Under the pieces are notes generated by a model. That model had not been told where the DNA came from and made no database searches. It saw only the letters and a list, made by a program, of their open reading frames with translations. This document shows positions 43,587 through 53,039 of a stretch of DNA of 64,000 bases, piece by piece. This stretch comes from Vibrio sp. SCSIO 43135 (GTDB taxonomy: Bacteria > Pseudomonadota > Gammaproteobacteria > Enterobacterales > Vibrionaceae). The translations under genes were made by a program, and so were the position numbers. The stretch lies in the NCBI RefSeq assembly GCF_023716665.1, contig NZ_CP071860.1, forward strand, positions 1,488,001 through 1,552,000. Reading direction: 5' to 3'. How positions within the stretch are numbered: position 1 is the stretch's first letter; every line of letters begins with the position of its first letter.

Positions 43587-44471
43587 TTAAAGAAAAAACA
43601 GCGATATTCCACCAACCGCAAAGAGTGTCCCGATGACACTCTTTCGCCCTATTGGCTCACGCCTCACGGCATAAATGATCAAAATAAAAATTGGACTTGT
43701 CGCAATGAGCGTTTGAGCAACAGCAGGGTTGGCGTACTTTAGCGCCACTTGTTGTAGCCACAGCGCAAGGAAAGTCCCAACAAAGATCGCCAGTAATAGC
43801 CATAACTTCGACTTAGATTTCATTTCACTAAGATTCTGCCACATTTGTTTAAATGGTTTCAGCTCTAACCAACCAATCACCAAAGCGACTGCGCCAACGC
43901 CAACCGCTAAACGAATCAAAGCGCCTAGCAAAGGAGGTAAATCTCCGGCCACCAAGGCATAATGTGAAATTACGACCCCACTTGCTTGGCAGACACTGGC
44001 TAATAAACCGTAGCCAATCCCTGCTCGAGACGTCGTTCGGCTATCGGCTGAAGGCTGAAACACCACAAAGGTTACCGCAATCGTGGTCACTATCACCCCT
44101 AGCCATGCCTGAACACCCAGAACACTACCAAGTAGCATAATCGCCAACACGCCAGACAGTGGCGGCGCGAGTGACTCTAGCAAGAGGGTTTTATTTGGCC
44201 CTATTCGCTTCAATGCTGCAAAGTAAGCGCTATCACCAATCGCAATGCCAATCACTCCAGAAATTGCCAATATCGCAAAGTGGTTGGCTGACAACTCCAA
44301 TTCAGGCATAGGCAGTAAAGGCATAATCATCAACATCATGAACGAAGCAACAACACCCTTGACAATATTGAGCTGTAACGCAGAAAACTGGTGGCTAAAC
44401 TGACTATAAATCCACGTTGCCAACGCCCAAACAATAGCAGCCCCCAAACCGGCCACCTCTCCGTAAAACAT
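43587..44471 (-). CDS. EamA/DMT-family membrane transporter
   Basis: A 294-residue inner-membrane protein with ten predicted helices in two EamA repeats (LGAAIVWALATWIYSQFSHQ and GYGLLASVCQASGVVISHYA begin each half). Members export amino acids, metabolites or nucleotide sugars; substrate not inferable. It converges on the GGDEF gene with only 2 bases between stops and no terminator. GGTGA lies just before the ATG. Confidence 0.82.
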   Translation of the reverse strand: MFYGEVAGLGAAIVWALATWIYSQFSHQFSALQLNIVKGVVASFMMLMIMPLLPMPELELSANHFAILAISGVIGIAIGDSAYFAALKRIGPNKTLLLESLAPPLSGVLAIMLLGSVLGVQAWLGVIVTTIAVTFVVFQPSADSRTTSRAGIGYGLLASVCQASGVVISHYALVAGDLPPLLGALIRLAVGVGAVALVIGWLELKPFKQMWQNLSEMKSKSKLWLLLAIFVGTFLALWLQQVALKYANPAVAQTLIATSPIFILIIYAVRREPIGRKSVIGTLFAVGGISLFFL

Positions 44472-44649
44472 AACTTCACCTTATTCCACTGCGTGCTTTT
44501 TAGGCATTTGAGTAATTATATTTTCAAAGTTGCTAACTCAAGCCTAATTAATTGTTTTTTCTCTATACTTTTAATGGGTTCTTACATATCTTTTACAAAA
44601 CACCCTATCTAATTGCATAACTTAGCATGTCATAAACAAGGAAGTAGCT

Positions 44650-45030
44650 ATGTTTCTTGATTATTTGGCCTTGGGACTTCTCATTTTTGTCGCCTTGGTT
44701 ATTTTTTACGGCATTATCGTCATTCACGACATCCCTTACGAGATCGCGAAAGAACGCGAGCATCCACACCAAGATGCCATCCATTACGCAGGCTGGGTAA
44801 GCCTATTTACCCTTCATGCGATTTGGCCATTCCTCTGGATTTGGGCCACGTTGTGGCGCAAAGAACGTGGTTGGGGCTTTCAAAAAATCGAGCAAGAGCA
44901 ACACGATATTCATCACCGAGTCGATCAACTCATCGATCAAGTTGAAGCTCTTAAACAAGAAGTCAGCCAATTGAAGTCACAACAACCCGCTTCAGAGCCG
45001 GTGGCAGCACGCAAAGAGGAGGAACAATAA
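44650..45030 (+). CDS. yiaW: DUF3302 inner-membrane protein YiaW
   Basis: A 126-residue protein with two transmembrane helices (about 5-25 and 50-70) and a C-terminal coiled coil (HRVDQLIDQVEALKQEVSQL) facing the cytoplasm. IPYEIAKEREHPHQDAIHYA and GWVSLFTLHAIWPFLWIWA are the DUF3302 landmarks. It overlaps the next gene by one base, the same pairing as E. coli yiaW-yiaV. AAGGA precedes the ATG. Role unknown; thought to help a HlyD-like efflux component. Confidence 0.85.
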   Translation: MFLDYLALGLLIFVALVIFYGIIVIHDIPYEIAKEREHPHQDAIHYAGWVSLFTLHAIWPFLWIWATLWRKERGWGFQKIEQEQHDIHHRVDQLIDQVEALKQEVSQLKSQQPASEPVAARKEEEQ

Positions 45031-46160
45031 TGGATTTACTATTGATTCTGACTTACACCGCGCTGTGTATCACTATTTTCAAAGTGTTCAATATTCCGTT
45101 GAACAAATGGACCGTCCCTACAGCGGTATTAGGTGGTGTTGTTATCGTTGGTACTCTGGTTCTGTTAATGAACTATAACCACCCGTTCACCCAAATTGGT
45201 AATCAAGTATTCTCGACCACTCCTGTGGTTTCTGGAGTACGTGGACGTGTTATTGAAGTGCCTGTTGAACCAAATAAACCGCTTAAGCAAGGCGACGTCC
45301 TATTTAAAATCGACCCTGTTCCGTTTGAAGCCGAAGTCGCAAAAATTCGCGCACAAGTCAAAGAAGCGAGCCAAGGTGCACTTGGACTTGAATCTGACTT
45401 AGCCGAAGCGAAAGCCGGCGAAGTTAAAGCGATAGCCGAACGTGACAAAGCCCAGCGTGAGTTTTCCCGTTACCAACGCGGTTACGACAAAGGCGCATTT
45501 ACCGAGCAACAACTCGATACCCGACGCCAAGCATACAAAGCGGCAGAAGCAGCGGTTGAAGTTGCAGAAGCACGCGTTGAACAGGCAGCGATTGCACTCG
45601 ACTCAGAGATCGGTGGCGAGAATACCACTGTGGCACGCCTATTGGCCGAGCTACGCAAAGCCGAGTTTAACCTCGAGCAAACTGTCGTTACCGCACCAAC
45701 CGATGGCTACACGACTCAGCTTGCTCTGCGTCCGGGCGTTATGGCAGTACCTCTTCCATTAGCTCCGGCAATGACATTTGTTCATACTGAAGAGAAGCTC
45801 TATACCGCAGCATTCAGACAAAACTCATTACAGCGTCTACAACCTGGTTTTGAGGCTGAGTTCCTTTTCCGCGCTTTACCAGGCCGAGTATTTAAAGGTG
45901 AAGTGGTTGAAGTACTTCCTGCGATTGGCGAAAGCCAATTCCAAGCTCGCGGCGCACTGCTCGGTACCGATGCTCTGCGTACTAACGGCCGTGTACTCGC
46001 CACGCTCAGGATCACCGACGACCTTACCGACTACCACCTACCTCTGGGTACGGCAGTTGAAGTTGCGGTCTATTCAGATAGCTTTACCCACGTGTCTATC
46101 ATGCGAAAGATATTAATCCGAATGAAGAGTTGGCAAAACTATCTCTACCTTGATCACTAA
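45030..46160 (+). CDS. yiaV: HlyD/EmrA-family membrane fusion protein YiaV
   Basis: A 376-residue protein with an N-terminal membrane region (two helices in the first 55 residues), a lipoyl half (VVSGVRGRVIEVPVEPNKPL), a coiled-coil hairpin (about 95-205), the second lipoyl half (VVTAPTDGYTTQLALRPGVM) and a beta-barrel. The DPVPFEAEVAK motif matches EmrA/AaeA-like adaptors. Unlike a drug pump there is no adjacent major-facilitator or ABC gene; the only partner is the YiaW protein. It ends in a clear terminator. Confidence 0.85.
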   Translation: MDLLLILTYTALCITIFKVFNIPLNKWTVPTAVLGGVVIVGTLVLLMNYNHPFTQIGNQVFSTTPVVSGVRGRVIEVPVEPNKPLKQGDVLFKIDPVPFEAEVAKIRAQVKEASQGALGLESDLAEAKAGEVKAIAERDKAQREFSRYQRGYDKGAFTEQQLDTRRQAYKAAEAAVEVAEARVEQAAIALDSEIGGENTTVARLLAELRKAEFNLEQTVVTAPTDGYTTQLALRPGVMAVPLPLAPAMTFVHTEEKLYTAAFRQNSLQRLQPGFEAEFLFRALPGRVFKGEVVEVLPAIGESQFQARGALLGTDALRTNGRVLATLRITDDLTDYHLPLGTAVEVAVYSDSFTHVSIMRKILIRMKSWQNYLYLDH

Positions 46161-46170
46161 GTCATTCATT

Positions 46171-46201
46171 AAAAGCCCTACCAACTTCGGTAGGGCTTTT
46201 T
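46171..46201 (+). terminator. terminator after yiaWV
   Basis: AAAAGCCCTACC (46171-46182) and GGTAGGGCTTTT (46189-46200) pair around AACTTC, followed by T. Confidence 0.9.
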
Positions 46202-46260
46202 GTATTCTAGGCGGTAATCCTTAGAATAGAACAAAGTCTTATACCCACAAAGGCATCGTG

Positions 46261-47130
46261 ATGGCAGACGAAAAATTATCAACATCAGCTCTGGCAAAAA
46301 AACGAGGCATCGAAGCAAAACAGCTTTTCCAAGAACTTAAGCTAGCAGGCTACATCAACCGCTTTGAAGACAAATGGATTCTGACTGAAATCGGTGAGAA
46401 ATTCGGTGGTGAATACATCGAGCACAGCAAATTTGGTCGATTCATCGTGTGGCCAGAAAACCTGCTGATTGATACTGCGGCTTCTGCTGGGCAAACCCTT
46501 TCAGCCACCCAACTGGGCGAAAGGCTCAAACTTCCAGCTAAGAAAGTAAACCAATTACTCAGTGAATTAGGTTGGATCAGCAAACACTCCAAGGGTTGGC
46601 AAGCGACCGAATCAGGCCTTCGAGTCGGCGCTCAACCCAAAATAGATAGCAGCAGCGAAAATCAGTTTGTTGTCTGGCATGACTCCATCGCGCGTAATAA
46701 GCGCCTACGCCAATCGGTTATTGAGTTTTTAGGCCAAGATGCCGAAGCGCACGCCAGTGACCGTTCTATTTCCAGCTTCAGACAAAAATTTGAAGCTAAG
46801 CACCGCACATTAGATGGCCACTATGTGCGGTCTAAAGGCGAGCTTATTATCGACAATTGGCTCTATATGAATGGGATTGTTCACGCCTATGATCGTCACT
46901 TACCTATAGAGCAAGATGTATTAAGTGACTTTTATTTACCGAGCGGGAAAGTCTATTTACAGTATTGGGGAACCGACAATGGGCATCTTTCTCAATCGCA
47001 TGTAGAGCAAACACGCTCGGTCTATGAACAACATGGCTTTGCACTGATCGAGATTCAGCCTGAAGAAATAGAGCATTTGGATGATGTTCTACCGAGTAAG
47101 CTCAGAGAATTCGGAATCAAAGCCTACTGA
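46261..47130 (+). CDS. winged-helix protein with PD-(D/E)XK-like nuclease fold
   Basis: A 289-residue protein. The first 125 residues contain two winged-helix-like units (LAKKRGIEAKQLFQELKLAG; LSATQLGERLKLPAKKVNQL) each followed by a WPENL or GW.AT.SG wing. The C-terminal half resembles the nuclease-related fold seen at the ends of some helicases: SKGELIIDNWL (Glu194), SDFYLPSGKVYLQYWG (Asp223, then Gln234 where Glu is usual). The Glu to Gln change may weaken or alter catalysis. No neighbouring modification or helicase gene. ATG 46261 is preferred, with AAAGG six bases upstream. Confidence 0.6.
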   Translation: MADEKLSTSALAKKRGIEAKQLFQELKLAGYINRFEDKWILTEIGEKFGGEYIEHSKFGRFIVWPENLLIDTAASAGQTLSATQLGERLKLPAKKVNQLLSELGWISKHSKGWQATESGLRVGAQPKIDSSSENQFVVWHDSIARNKRLRQSVIEFLGQDAEAHASDRSISSFRQKFEAKHRTLDGHYVRSKGELIIDNWLYMNGIVHAYDRHLPIEQDVLSDFYLPSGKVYLQYWGTDNGHLSQSHVEQTRSVYEQHGFALIEIQPEEIEHLDDVLPSKLREFGIKAY

Positions 47131-47315
47131 GTTGGACTTAAAATTCAGCACAATAACAACAAGGGTTCACCAAGCTGAAACAAACCGTCAATACATTGTT
47201 GATATTTATACAAAATGTGAAAACTATATCTGGATGGACAAGCATATTAGCGATTGCTCACCCTCTGCAATCCATTTAGTATTCCGTACACAATAAAATA
47301 TAGTTTTACGTCAAC

Positions 47316-49082
47316 ATGGCTTTACCCAAAATTTTGTTACGGTTTACTCGGCCGTACATCGTCGTACTCATTTTTGGAGTGCTGTATTTAGCGTATCAGC
47401 AATTCAAACAGTCTGAGAAAGACGCCTATACACAATCCCAAGCAAACCTAAATACTGCTTCACAATTGATTACTTCCCAAATTGAAGCAGCGGCCAGCAA
47501 ACTCTATCTACTGCAAGATGCAAGGCAGACGACATCCTTCGATACGTTAGCGACCAACATCCTTAAAGGCATTCCAGCCTATGCCGATATCTTACTGGTA
47601 GATACCAAAGACAACCGTGTGCACTCAGTAAATGGGTTGAACACCGCTGTCTTGTCTGCCGAACCTATTTCATGGCGGCCAATCCGCAACCTATCACCTC
47701 TGTTTTCCGTCTCTTCGATTTATCAAAAGCAGTCAAACCAGTGGGTATTTGCCGTTCGCTATCAGCCTAAAGAGCAGCATGAAATTTGGATTGAGTTCGA
47801 TCTACTGCACACCACGCAGATGCTACGCGGTTTAAAGTCTCTCAGGCAGGGTTATGTATTCGTAGTCGACAACAGCAGTGGCCGCTTAATATTCCACCCC
47901 GACCCTTCAATCATCGGCGCGAAATCTGTAAGTTACCGTTCTGGTATCAGTGAGCTGGTTAATCAGGGGACTTTGTTTGGCAAGCATGAGTACTACTACA
48001 AGAATCAATACCGTGTTTCAGCATTCAATGCCGACAACCAGCTCAACTGGGTGTTCATCTCAACCACTGATCGCGCCGATATTTTGAGCTCATCAAACCA
48101 ATACAGTTTAAGCGCAGTGATCATTGCCTCTTTGCTGCTGTTTGCCATCATCGTTAATTACCTACTCATACAGCTCAATAGCTCGCTTTCGATACTGGGC
48201 CATCAAAAAAACGAAGCCGACTTTAAACAGCACCTGCGCTCGATCTTCGACCGGTTCTGTTACCACTCAGGTGTTCAATTCTGCTTATACAATGATGTAG
48301 AAGGCCACTTCACGACTTTGGATTACCACGGCAATAGCTCTATTGTGCATGAAGATAGAGAGCTGATTAAGCACTACACAAAAGGTGATTTCAATTACCG
48401 AAGTCCAAGTAGCCGTGACTTACTGGCCAAAAAGCTTCATATCACTTCGCGGCACTACACCATACCGCTGTTTGATCAAGATCGCTTAATGGCGGTGGTG
48501 TATCTCAGCAGCGTACTACCGACCTCAAAAACCGTCATGCGTATGATTCGAAGTCAGGCGGAAGTCGCTCTGTGTAACCTGCAGCTTCGCAAACAAATGC
48601 GAAGCAAAGACGTGATGACCAACCTAGACAACAAACTGGTGATTCGAGAAGCCATCGATGAGTACATCAATCTAGAGCACACCTACTTCGCATTATTGGA
48701 TATCGACCATTTTAAGAAGATCAATGATCAGTTTGGACATAAATTTGGTGACAGTGTCATTACGCATACCGCCAAACTGATGCAGAAGTGTTTCAAAAAA
48801 CCAACAGCCATCAGCCTCGCTCGCTACGGTGGTGAAGAGTTCTGTATCTTGTTTCGTGCTAACGATGAAAACCATGCCTATGACTTGTGTGACATGCTCA
48901 GACACCAACTGGAACATTCGCAGCTAACTCATGAAGACCAAGCGGTTCAATTTACCGTTAGTATTGGCATAACCAGCGCTACCGAAAGCCAACATTCAAC
49001 CATCGGTCGAGCAGATAAAGCGCTTTATCAAGCCAAAGGCCTTGGACGCAATCAAGTTGTGCTCAACACCTTTCAATCCTAA
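47316..49082 (+). CDS. membrane diguanylate cyclase with periplasmic Cache-like sensor and GGDEF
   Basis: A 588-residue protein: TM1 at about 12-30, a periplasmic sensor of about 220 residues with dCache-type features (VFVVDNSSGRLIFHPDPSI), TM2 at about 265-285, a cytoplasmic GAF-like segment (about 300-430), then GGDEF starting DVMTNLDNKLVIREAIDEYI. The loop RYGGEEF (GGEEF at 505-509) and LLDIDHFKKINDQFGHKFGD are intact, so it should synthesise c-di-GMP in response to an extracellular signal. No RxxD inhibition site before the loop. The ATG has no clear ribosome site. Confidence 0.88.
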   Translation: MALPKILLRFTRPYIVVLIFGVLYLAYQQFKQSEKDAYTQSQANLNTASQLITSQIEAAASKLYLLQDARQTTSFDTLATNILKGIPAYADILLVDTKDNRVHSVNGLNTAVLSAEPISWRPIRNLSPLFSVSSIYQKQSNQWVFAVRYQPKEQHEIWIEFDLLHTTQMLRGLKSLRQGYVFVVDNSSGRLIFHPDPSIIGAKSVSYRSGISELVNQGTLFGKHEYYYKNQYRVSAFNADNQLNWVFISTTDRADILSSSNQYSLSAVIIASLLLFAIIVNYLLIQLNSSLSILGHQKNEADFKQHLRSIFDRFCYHSGVQFCLYNDVEGHFTTLDYHGNSSIVHEDRELIKHYTKGDFNYRSPSSRDLLAKKLHITSRHYTIPLFDQDRLMAVVYLSSVLPTSKTVMRMIRSQAEVALCNLQLRKQMRSKDVMTNLDNKLVIREAIDEYINLEHTYFALLDIDHFKKINDQFGHKFGDSVITHTAKLMQKCFKKPTAISLARYGGEEFCILFRANDENHAYDLCDMLRHQLEHSQLTHEDQAVQFTVSIGITSATESQHSTIGRADKALYQAKGLGRNQVVLNTFQS

Positions 49083-49084
49083 TA

Positions 49085-49118
49085 AATAAGGGGAAGTGAT
49101 TACTCACTTCCCCTTATT
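49085..49118. terminator. bidirectional terminator between GGDEF gene and nanR
   Basis: AATAAGGGGAAGTGA (49085-49099) pairs perfectly with TCACTTCCCCTTATT (49104-49118) around TTAC. Confidence 0.88.
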
Positions 49119-49140
49119 CTAAAACGAAATATCAGCTGCG

Positions 49141-49974
49141 CTATTTCATCAGCGGTAACACCACTTCTGCTGTTTCCATTACCGATTCACCGTATTGAGG
49201 GTAGGTTTCCAGTAAGGTATTCACCATCGCGTCAACCAGCAGTAATGCCCCAACTTTGGATGCAAATGCACCGCCCGTCAGTGGCCCCTCAGGCCGAGCC
49301 GCCACCAACAATTCATTGGATACAGCCGACAACGGGCTGTGGCTAATATTGGTCAGCGATACAACAGGCGTACCTCGCTTATAAGCCAAGTTAGCGGCAT
49401 GAATCACTTCTTTAGTTGACCCCGAGCTAGACACCGAGAACCACATATCGCCCTCGCAGCTTTGGCCCGCACTCATCGCTGCCAAGTGCGTATCTTCATA
49501 CATAATCGCCTTTTTGCCGATACGGACTAAACGATACGCTAAATAGCGCCCTACAATGCTAGATGCTCCCACTCCAACACAGCCAATAAAAGTGGCGTTA
49601 TGTACCAACTCGCAAATGCGCTTCAGCGATTTTCGGTCGATTAGTTTAGCCGTGTCTTGCAAGCTATCGACGGCACTCTGCGCCGACACATCGCAAATAT
49701 CACCCTCGATTTTGCTCTGAGTTTGACTGGCCGTTTGGCTCAGATCCACCGCCAAAGCCATACGAAAATCGGAGTAGCCTTTGTAACCCATGTCGCGGCA
49801 CAAACGGACCACAGTCGCTTCACTGGTTTGCGTGTTACGAGCTAAATCTGTGATGGTTTGAAACTGAACATCGTGTGCATTTTCGAGAATATAGTCAGCA
49901 ACTAACCTGAGTTTTTTACTGAGCGGCTCAATATTTGAACGTAGTCGAACCAAGAGATTTTTCGGCGAATTCAC
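49141..49974 (-). CDS. nanR: RpiR-family regulator, probably NanR
   Basis: A 277-residue regulator with an N-terminal HTH_6 domain (KKLRLVADYILENAHDVQFQ; TQTSEATVVRLCRDMGYKGY) and a C-terminal SIS sugar-phosphate domain (FIGCVGVGASSIVGRYLAYR; FSVSSSGSTKEVIHAANLA). In vibrios the RpiR-type NanR represses nan genes and responds to N-acetylmannosamine-6-phosphate; its position beside siaPQM and nanEK supports that identity. GTG 49974 is taken as start, with GAGG five bases upstream; a TTG at 50016 is open but lacks a ribosome site. Confidence 0.82.
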   Translation of the reverse strand: MNSPKNLLVRLRSNIEPLSKKLRLVADYILENAHDVQFQTITDLARNTQTSEATVVRLCRDMGYKGYSDFRMALAVDLSQTASQTQSKIEGDICDVSAQSAVDSLQDTAKLIDRKSLKRICELVHNATFIGCVGVGASSIVGRYLAYRLVRIGKKAIMYEDTHLAAMSAGQSCEGDMWFSVSSSGSTKEVIHAANLAYKRGTPVVSLTNISHSPLSAVSNELLVAARPEGPLTGGAFASKVGALLLVDAMVNTLLETYPQYGESVMETAEVVLPLMK

Positions 49975-50088
49975 AAGGGCCTCATTAGGTTTGTTTGGCT
50001 TAGGCAAAAATACCAAAGCGCCGCGAATATTGACACCATACCATTGATATTAATTGTAAACACCTGCACCGTCGCTAAGAGTAAACAA

Positions 50089-50107
50089 GGGGAGTATGAT
50101 GCTCCCC
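50089..50107 (-). terminator. short stem-loop after siaM
   Basis: GGGGAG (50089-50094) and CTCCCC (50102-50107) pair around a 7-base loop; on the - strand TTGTTTAC follows. A weak terminator or attenuator between siaM and nanR. Confidence 0.55.
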
Positions 50108-50133
50108 ACGATAACTTGATGTTGGCTTCTGAG

Positions 50134-51417
50134 CTATTGCCCATAACCTAACATCATTTGAGGTAGTGCTAAGGTGAACTGTGGGAATACCGCGACCAAA
50201 ATAAGCACGATAAACAGCGGCACCAGCAAGGGAAGTACGCCACGTGTTAACGTGTGAAACGGAATATTCCCGACTTTTGACACCACATACAACGCCATAC
50301 CCATTGGCGGCGTTAAAATACCAATCATCAGATTAAGAATCGCCATTACCCCAAAGTGAACTGGATCGATTCCTACCGCTCCTGCAACAGGCACCAAGAA
50401 CGGAACAAGCAGCAATAGCAGTGCAAGAGACTCTATAAACGTTCCTAGAAACAGCAGCAGCAGGTTAATTAGAAGCAGTAGAACCAATGGGTTTTCACTG
50501 ATGGTTAAGAAATAATCCGCCAGCATTTGTGGCAGCTGCTCACGTGCTACGATCCAGCCAAATACCGTCACTCCCATTACCATCAACGCAACAACAGCAG
50601 TAGTGTTCACGGTTTCTTTAAGTACATGAACAAAACCAGACAACGTCAGCTGCTTATACACTACCGTACCCAAAAATAATGCGTACAACGAAGACACAAC
50701 CGCCGCTTCAGTCGGTGTAAATTTACCGGAGAAGATACCACCAATGATGATCACTGGCGTCAGTAGCGACAAAAATGCCTCTTTAAATGATGTCGCCTGC
50801 TCTCTGCGCGTTGCTCTAGGTAAGGTCATGTAGCCACGCTTTTTACAGATGAAGTAACTCATCACCATCAACGCGATACAGCACATCAGCCCAGGGATTG
50901 CTCCCGCAAGAAATAGCGCACCAATTGACGTGTTCGACACAACGCCATAAATCACCAACGGCACAGAAGGTGGTACTAGTGGGCCAATAATACAGGAGGC
51001 CGCTGTCAAACCACCGGCAAAATCGTCGTCGTATTTAGCGTCACGCATCGATTTGATTTCTAGCTGCCCTAAGCCACCAGCATCAGCCAATGCGGAACCC
51101 GACATACCCGAAAACAGTAAGCTTGCCATGATGTTTACATGACCTAGGCTACCCGTTACGTGCCCCACCATCGACTTAGCAAAGTTAAAGATACGCTCCG
51201 TGATTCCAGCACTATTCATCAAGTGACCGGTCAGCACAAAAAACGGGACAGACAACAAGGTAAAGTTATTGATGCCGCCCAACATCTGCTGAGCGGCGAA
51301 GTTTATCCCGGTACTGTTGGTCATCACCAAAAAGACTAAAGCGACAAAGATAAGAGAGAAGCCAACGGGCATACCCGCAAATAATAGTCCCAGCCAGCCA
51401 AAAATTGTTCCAAACAT
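50134..51417 (-). CDS. siaM: sialic-acid TRAP transporter large permease SiaM
   Basis: A 427-residue DctM-type membrane subunit with about 12 helices. The LLFAGMPVGFSLIFVALVFL start, FSGMSGSALADAGGLGQLEI and TAASCIIGPLVPPSVPLVIY are family hallmarks, and FTPTEAAVVSSLYALFLG follows. Together with SiaQ it moves the ligand delivered by SiaP, driven by sodium. It follows siaQ by 9 bases. Naming as sialic-acid specific rests on the SiaP sequence and the locus. Confidence 0.9.
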   Translation of the reverse strand: MFGTIFGWLGLLFAGMPVGFSLIFVALVFLVMTNSTGINFAAQQMLGGINNFTLLSVPFFVLTGHLMNSAGITERIFNFAKSMVGHVTGSLGHVNIMASLLFSGMSGSALADAGGLGQLEIKSMRDAKYDDDFAGGLTAASCIIGPLVPPSVPLVIYGVVSNTSIGALFLAGAIPGLMCCIALMVMSYFICKKRGYMTLPRATRREQATSFKEAFLSLLTPVIIIGGIFSGKFTPTEAAVVSSLYALFLGTVVYKQLTLSGFVHVLKETVNTTAVVALMVMGVTVFGWIVAREQLPQMLADYFLTISENPLVLLLLINLLLLFLGTFIESLALLLLLVPFLVPVAGAVGIDPVHFGVMAILNLMIGILTPPMGMALYVVSKVGNIPFHTLTRGVLPLLVPLFIVLILVAVFPQFTLALPQMMLGYGQ

Positions 51418-51426
51418 GTCGATTCC

Positions 51427-51936
51427 CTACCTTTCCATCACTTCGCCAGATTGAGTGTGACCCGAGCGCGCACAGTGGCGAAATTTCCCCATAATCCCCA
51501 CCATTTTTTGCAATTGACGAACAACCATGAAAGCGCCTCCCAGTGGCAGACTGTAGTTCATCCATTTACTAGAAATACCAAGAGTGATGAGCTCAAAAAA
51601 AGCAGTGCGCTGAACATGCTGATAGCCTAAATAGATAATTGCAAAAATAGATACCAACACAGCCAATTCCAAAGTCAGCACTAATAGCAGGCGTAGCTTT
51701 TCAGGCAGTTTGTCGGAAAAAAAAGTGATATTGACGTGCTCATTGCGCTTTATCGCCATGGCACAACCAATCAATGACATGTACATGAACAGCACACGAG
51801 CGAGCTCTTCACTCCATAAAGAGGGGGAATCGAGTAACCACCGGGTCACTATCTGCCAAGTTAGTACGGCGAGCAGCGCCGCCATCAATGGCACCGTGAT
51901 GATCTCTTCAAGATTGCTTAAGATTTTACGTAACAT
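51427..51936 (-). CDS. siaQ: sialic-acid TRAP transporter small permease SiaQ
   Basis: A 169-residue DctQ-type subunit with four transmembrane helices. ALLAVLTWQIVTRWLLDSPS then LWSEELARVLFMYMSLIGCA carries the conserved W.EE..R of the family. In vibrios SiaQ and SiaM are separate proteins, unlike the fused SiaQM of Haemophilus. It lies between siaP and siaM with TGGAG before its ATG. The C-terminal 25 residues (FRHCARSGHTQSGEVMER) are polar and cytoplasmic. Confidence 0.9.
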   Translation of the reverse strand: MLRKILSNLEEIITVPLMAALLAVLTWQIVTRWLLDSPSLWSEELARVLFMYMSLIGCAMAIKRNEHVNITFFSDKLPEKLRLLLVLTLELAVLVSIFAIIYLGYQHVQRTAFFELITLGISSKWMNYSLPLGGAFMVVRQLQKMVGIMGKFRHCARSGHTQSGEVMER

Positions 51937-52004
51937 TTAATGCTCCAAGGCTGGCCTTCACTGGCCAGCCAAGATTCTTACTTCGACACAAACATCTGTT
52001 GCCA

Positions 52005-52970
52005 CTACATTGCAGCTAATTTCTTCACCACAGGTTGGCCTACTTTCGCTTCAAACTCAGCGTATAGAGGTTGCATCGCATCACGGAACGGCGCTAAATC
52101 GGGGTAAGTGACATTCACACCGTTTTCTTTGAAGAAAGAGATCAACTCAGCTTCTTGTTTTTTCACGCTTGCCGTGTGTTGCTCACCCACTTTTGCAATC
52201 GCTTGGTTCATGATTGCCTTGTCTGCTTCCGACAGTGACTGCCAAGTCGTCTCTGAAATGATCACCATCTGGTCATTCACGATGTGATTGGTCATCGCCA
52301 AGTTGCCTTGTACTTCATAAAACTTCATCGTTTTAATGGTTGGTAATGGGTTTTCTTGACCATCAACTGCGTTGGTTTGCAGGGCTAAATACACTTCAGA
52401 GAACGCCATTGGTGTCGGTGAAGCGCCCGACAATTTTGCATAGTTAAGATTTGGCTTTGCGTTAGGTACGCGCAACTTCAAACCTTTGAAGTCTTCAATC
52501 GAATTCAGTGGGCGGTTCGAGGTGGTTTCTCGGGTACCGTTGTACCAAGTGTCCAGAGCACGCCAGTTAAACTTGGTCAGCATTTCCTCACGAATACCTT
52601 TACCAAAGTCTGAATCAAACATGCGGCGAAGGTGCTCATAATCGCGTGCTACATAAGGTAGGGTCACTGCTTCGGCGCGAGGGATCCACAGCCCCATTCG
52701 ACCAAACTCAGCATAAGTAATATCCAAATCACCCATACTCAGCTGCTGCAGCATGGCACGGTCATCACCGAGTTGTGCGCTTGGGTATAACGTCAATTTC
52801 AGCTCACCATCGCTCATCTCTTCTAAAGTATCCGCAAGTAACTTAGCAGAGGTGTATTCCACTGAACCGACCGAAGCTTGCATGCCCATTTTAAGAGTTG
52901 TTGCAGCATGAACTGAGGAAGCACATCCCAGTGCCAGCATCGCGAGAGTAATGTTGTTGATGACTTTCAT
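52005..52970 (-). CDS. siaP: sialic-acid TRAP binding protein SiaP
   Basis: A 321-residue periplasmic receptor; the signal ends at SVHA (about 22). The sequence follows Haemophilus SiaP closely: YPSAQLGDDRAMLQQLSMGD, YNGTRETTSNRPLNSIEDFK, GLKLRVPNAKPNLNYAKLSG, SPTPMAFSEVYLALQTNAVD. The equivalents of the Haemophilus ligand residues Arg127, Arg147, Asn187 and Glu67 are present, so Neu5Ac binding is expected. ATG 52970 has AGGA six bases upstream; an open frame extends to 53177 but would put 69 residues before the signal. Confidence 0.92.
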   Translation of the reverse strand: MKVINNITLAMLALGCASSVHAATTLKMGMQASVGSVEYTSAKLLADTLEEMSDGELKLTLYPSAQLGDDRAMLQQLSMGDLDITYAEFGRMGLWIPRAEAVTLPYVARDYEHLRRMFDSDFGKGIREEMLTKFNWRALDTWYNGTRETTSNRPLNSIEDFKGLKLRVPNAKPNLNYAKLSGASPTPMAFSEVYLALQTNAVDGQENPLPTIKTMKFYEVQGNLAMTNHIVNDQMVIISETTWQSLSEADKAIMNQAIAKVGEQHTASVKKQEAELISFFKENGVNVTYPDLAPFRDAMQPLYAEFEAKVGQPVVKKLAAM

Positions 52971-53007
52971 AATCATTCCTTTGTCGTATTTATACTTTGT
53001 TTCACTG

Positions 53008-53039
53008 TTTTCAAAAAAAACTTTTATTTTGTTTGAAAA
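53008..53039. promoter_or_regulatory. inverted repeat in the siaP-nanE control region, candidate NanR operator
   Basis: TTTTCAAA (53008-53015) and TTTGAAAA (53032-53039) are perfect inverted copies separated by 16 A/T-rich bases, in the middle of the 246-base divergent region. RpiR-family dimers bind such palindromes. A TGTGA half-site for CRP lies at 53100-53104. Confidence 0.45.
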
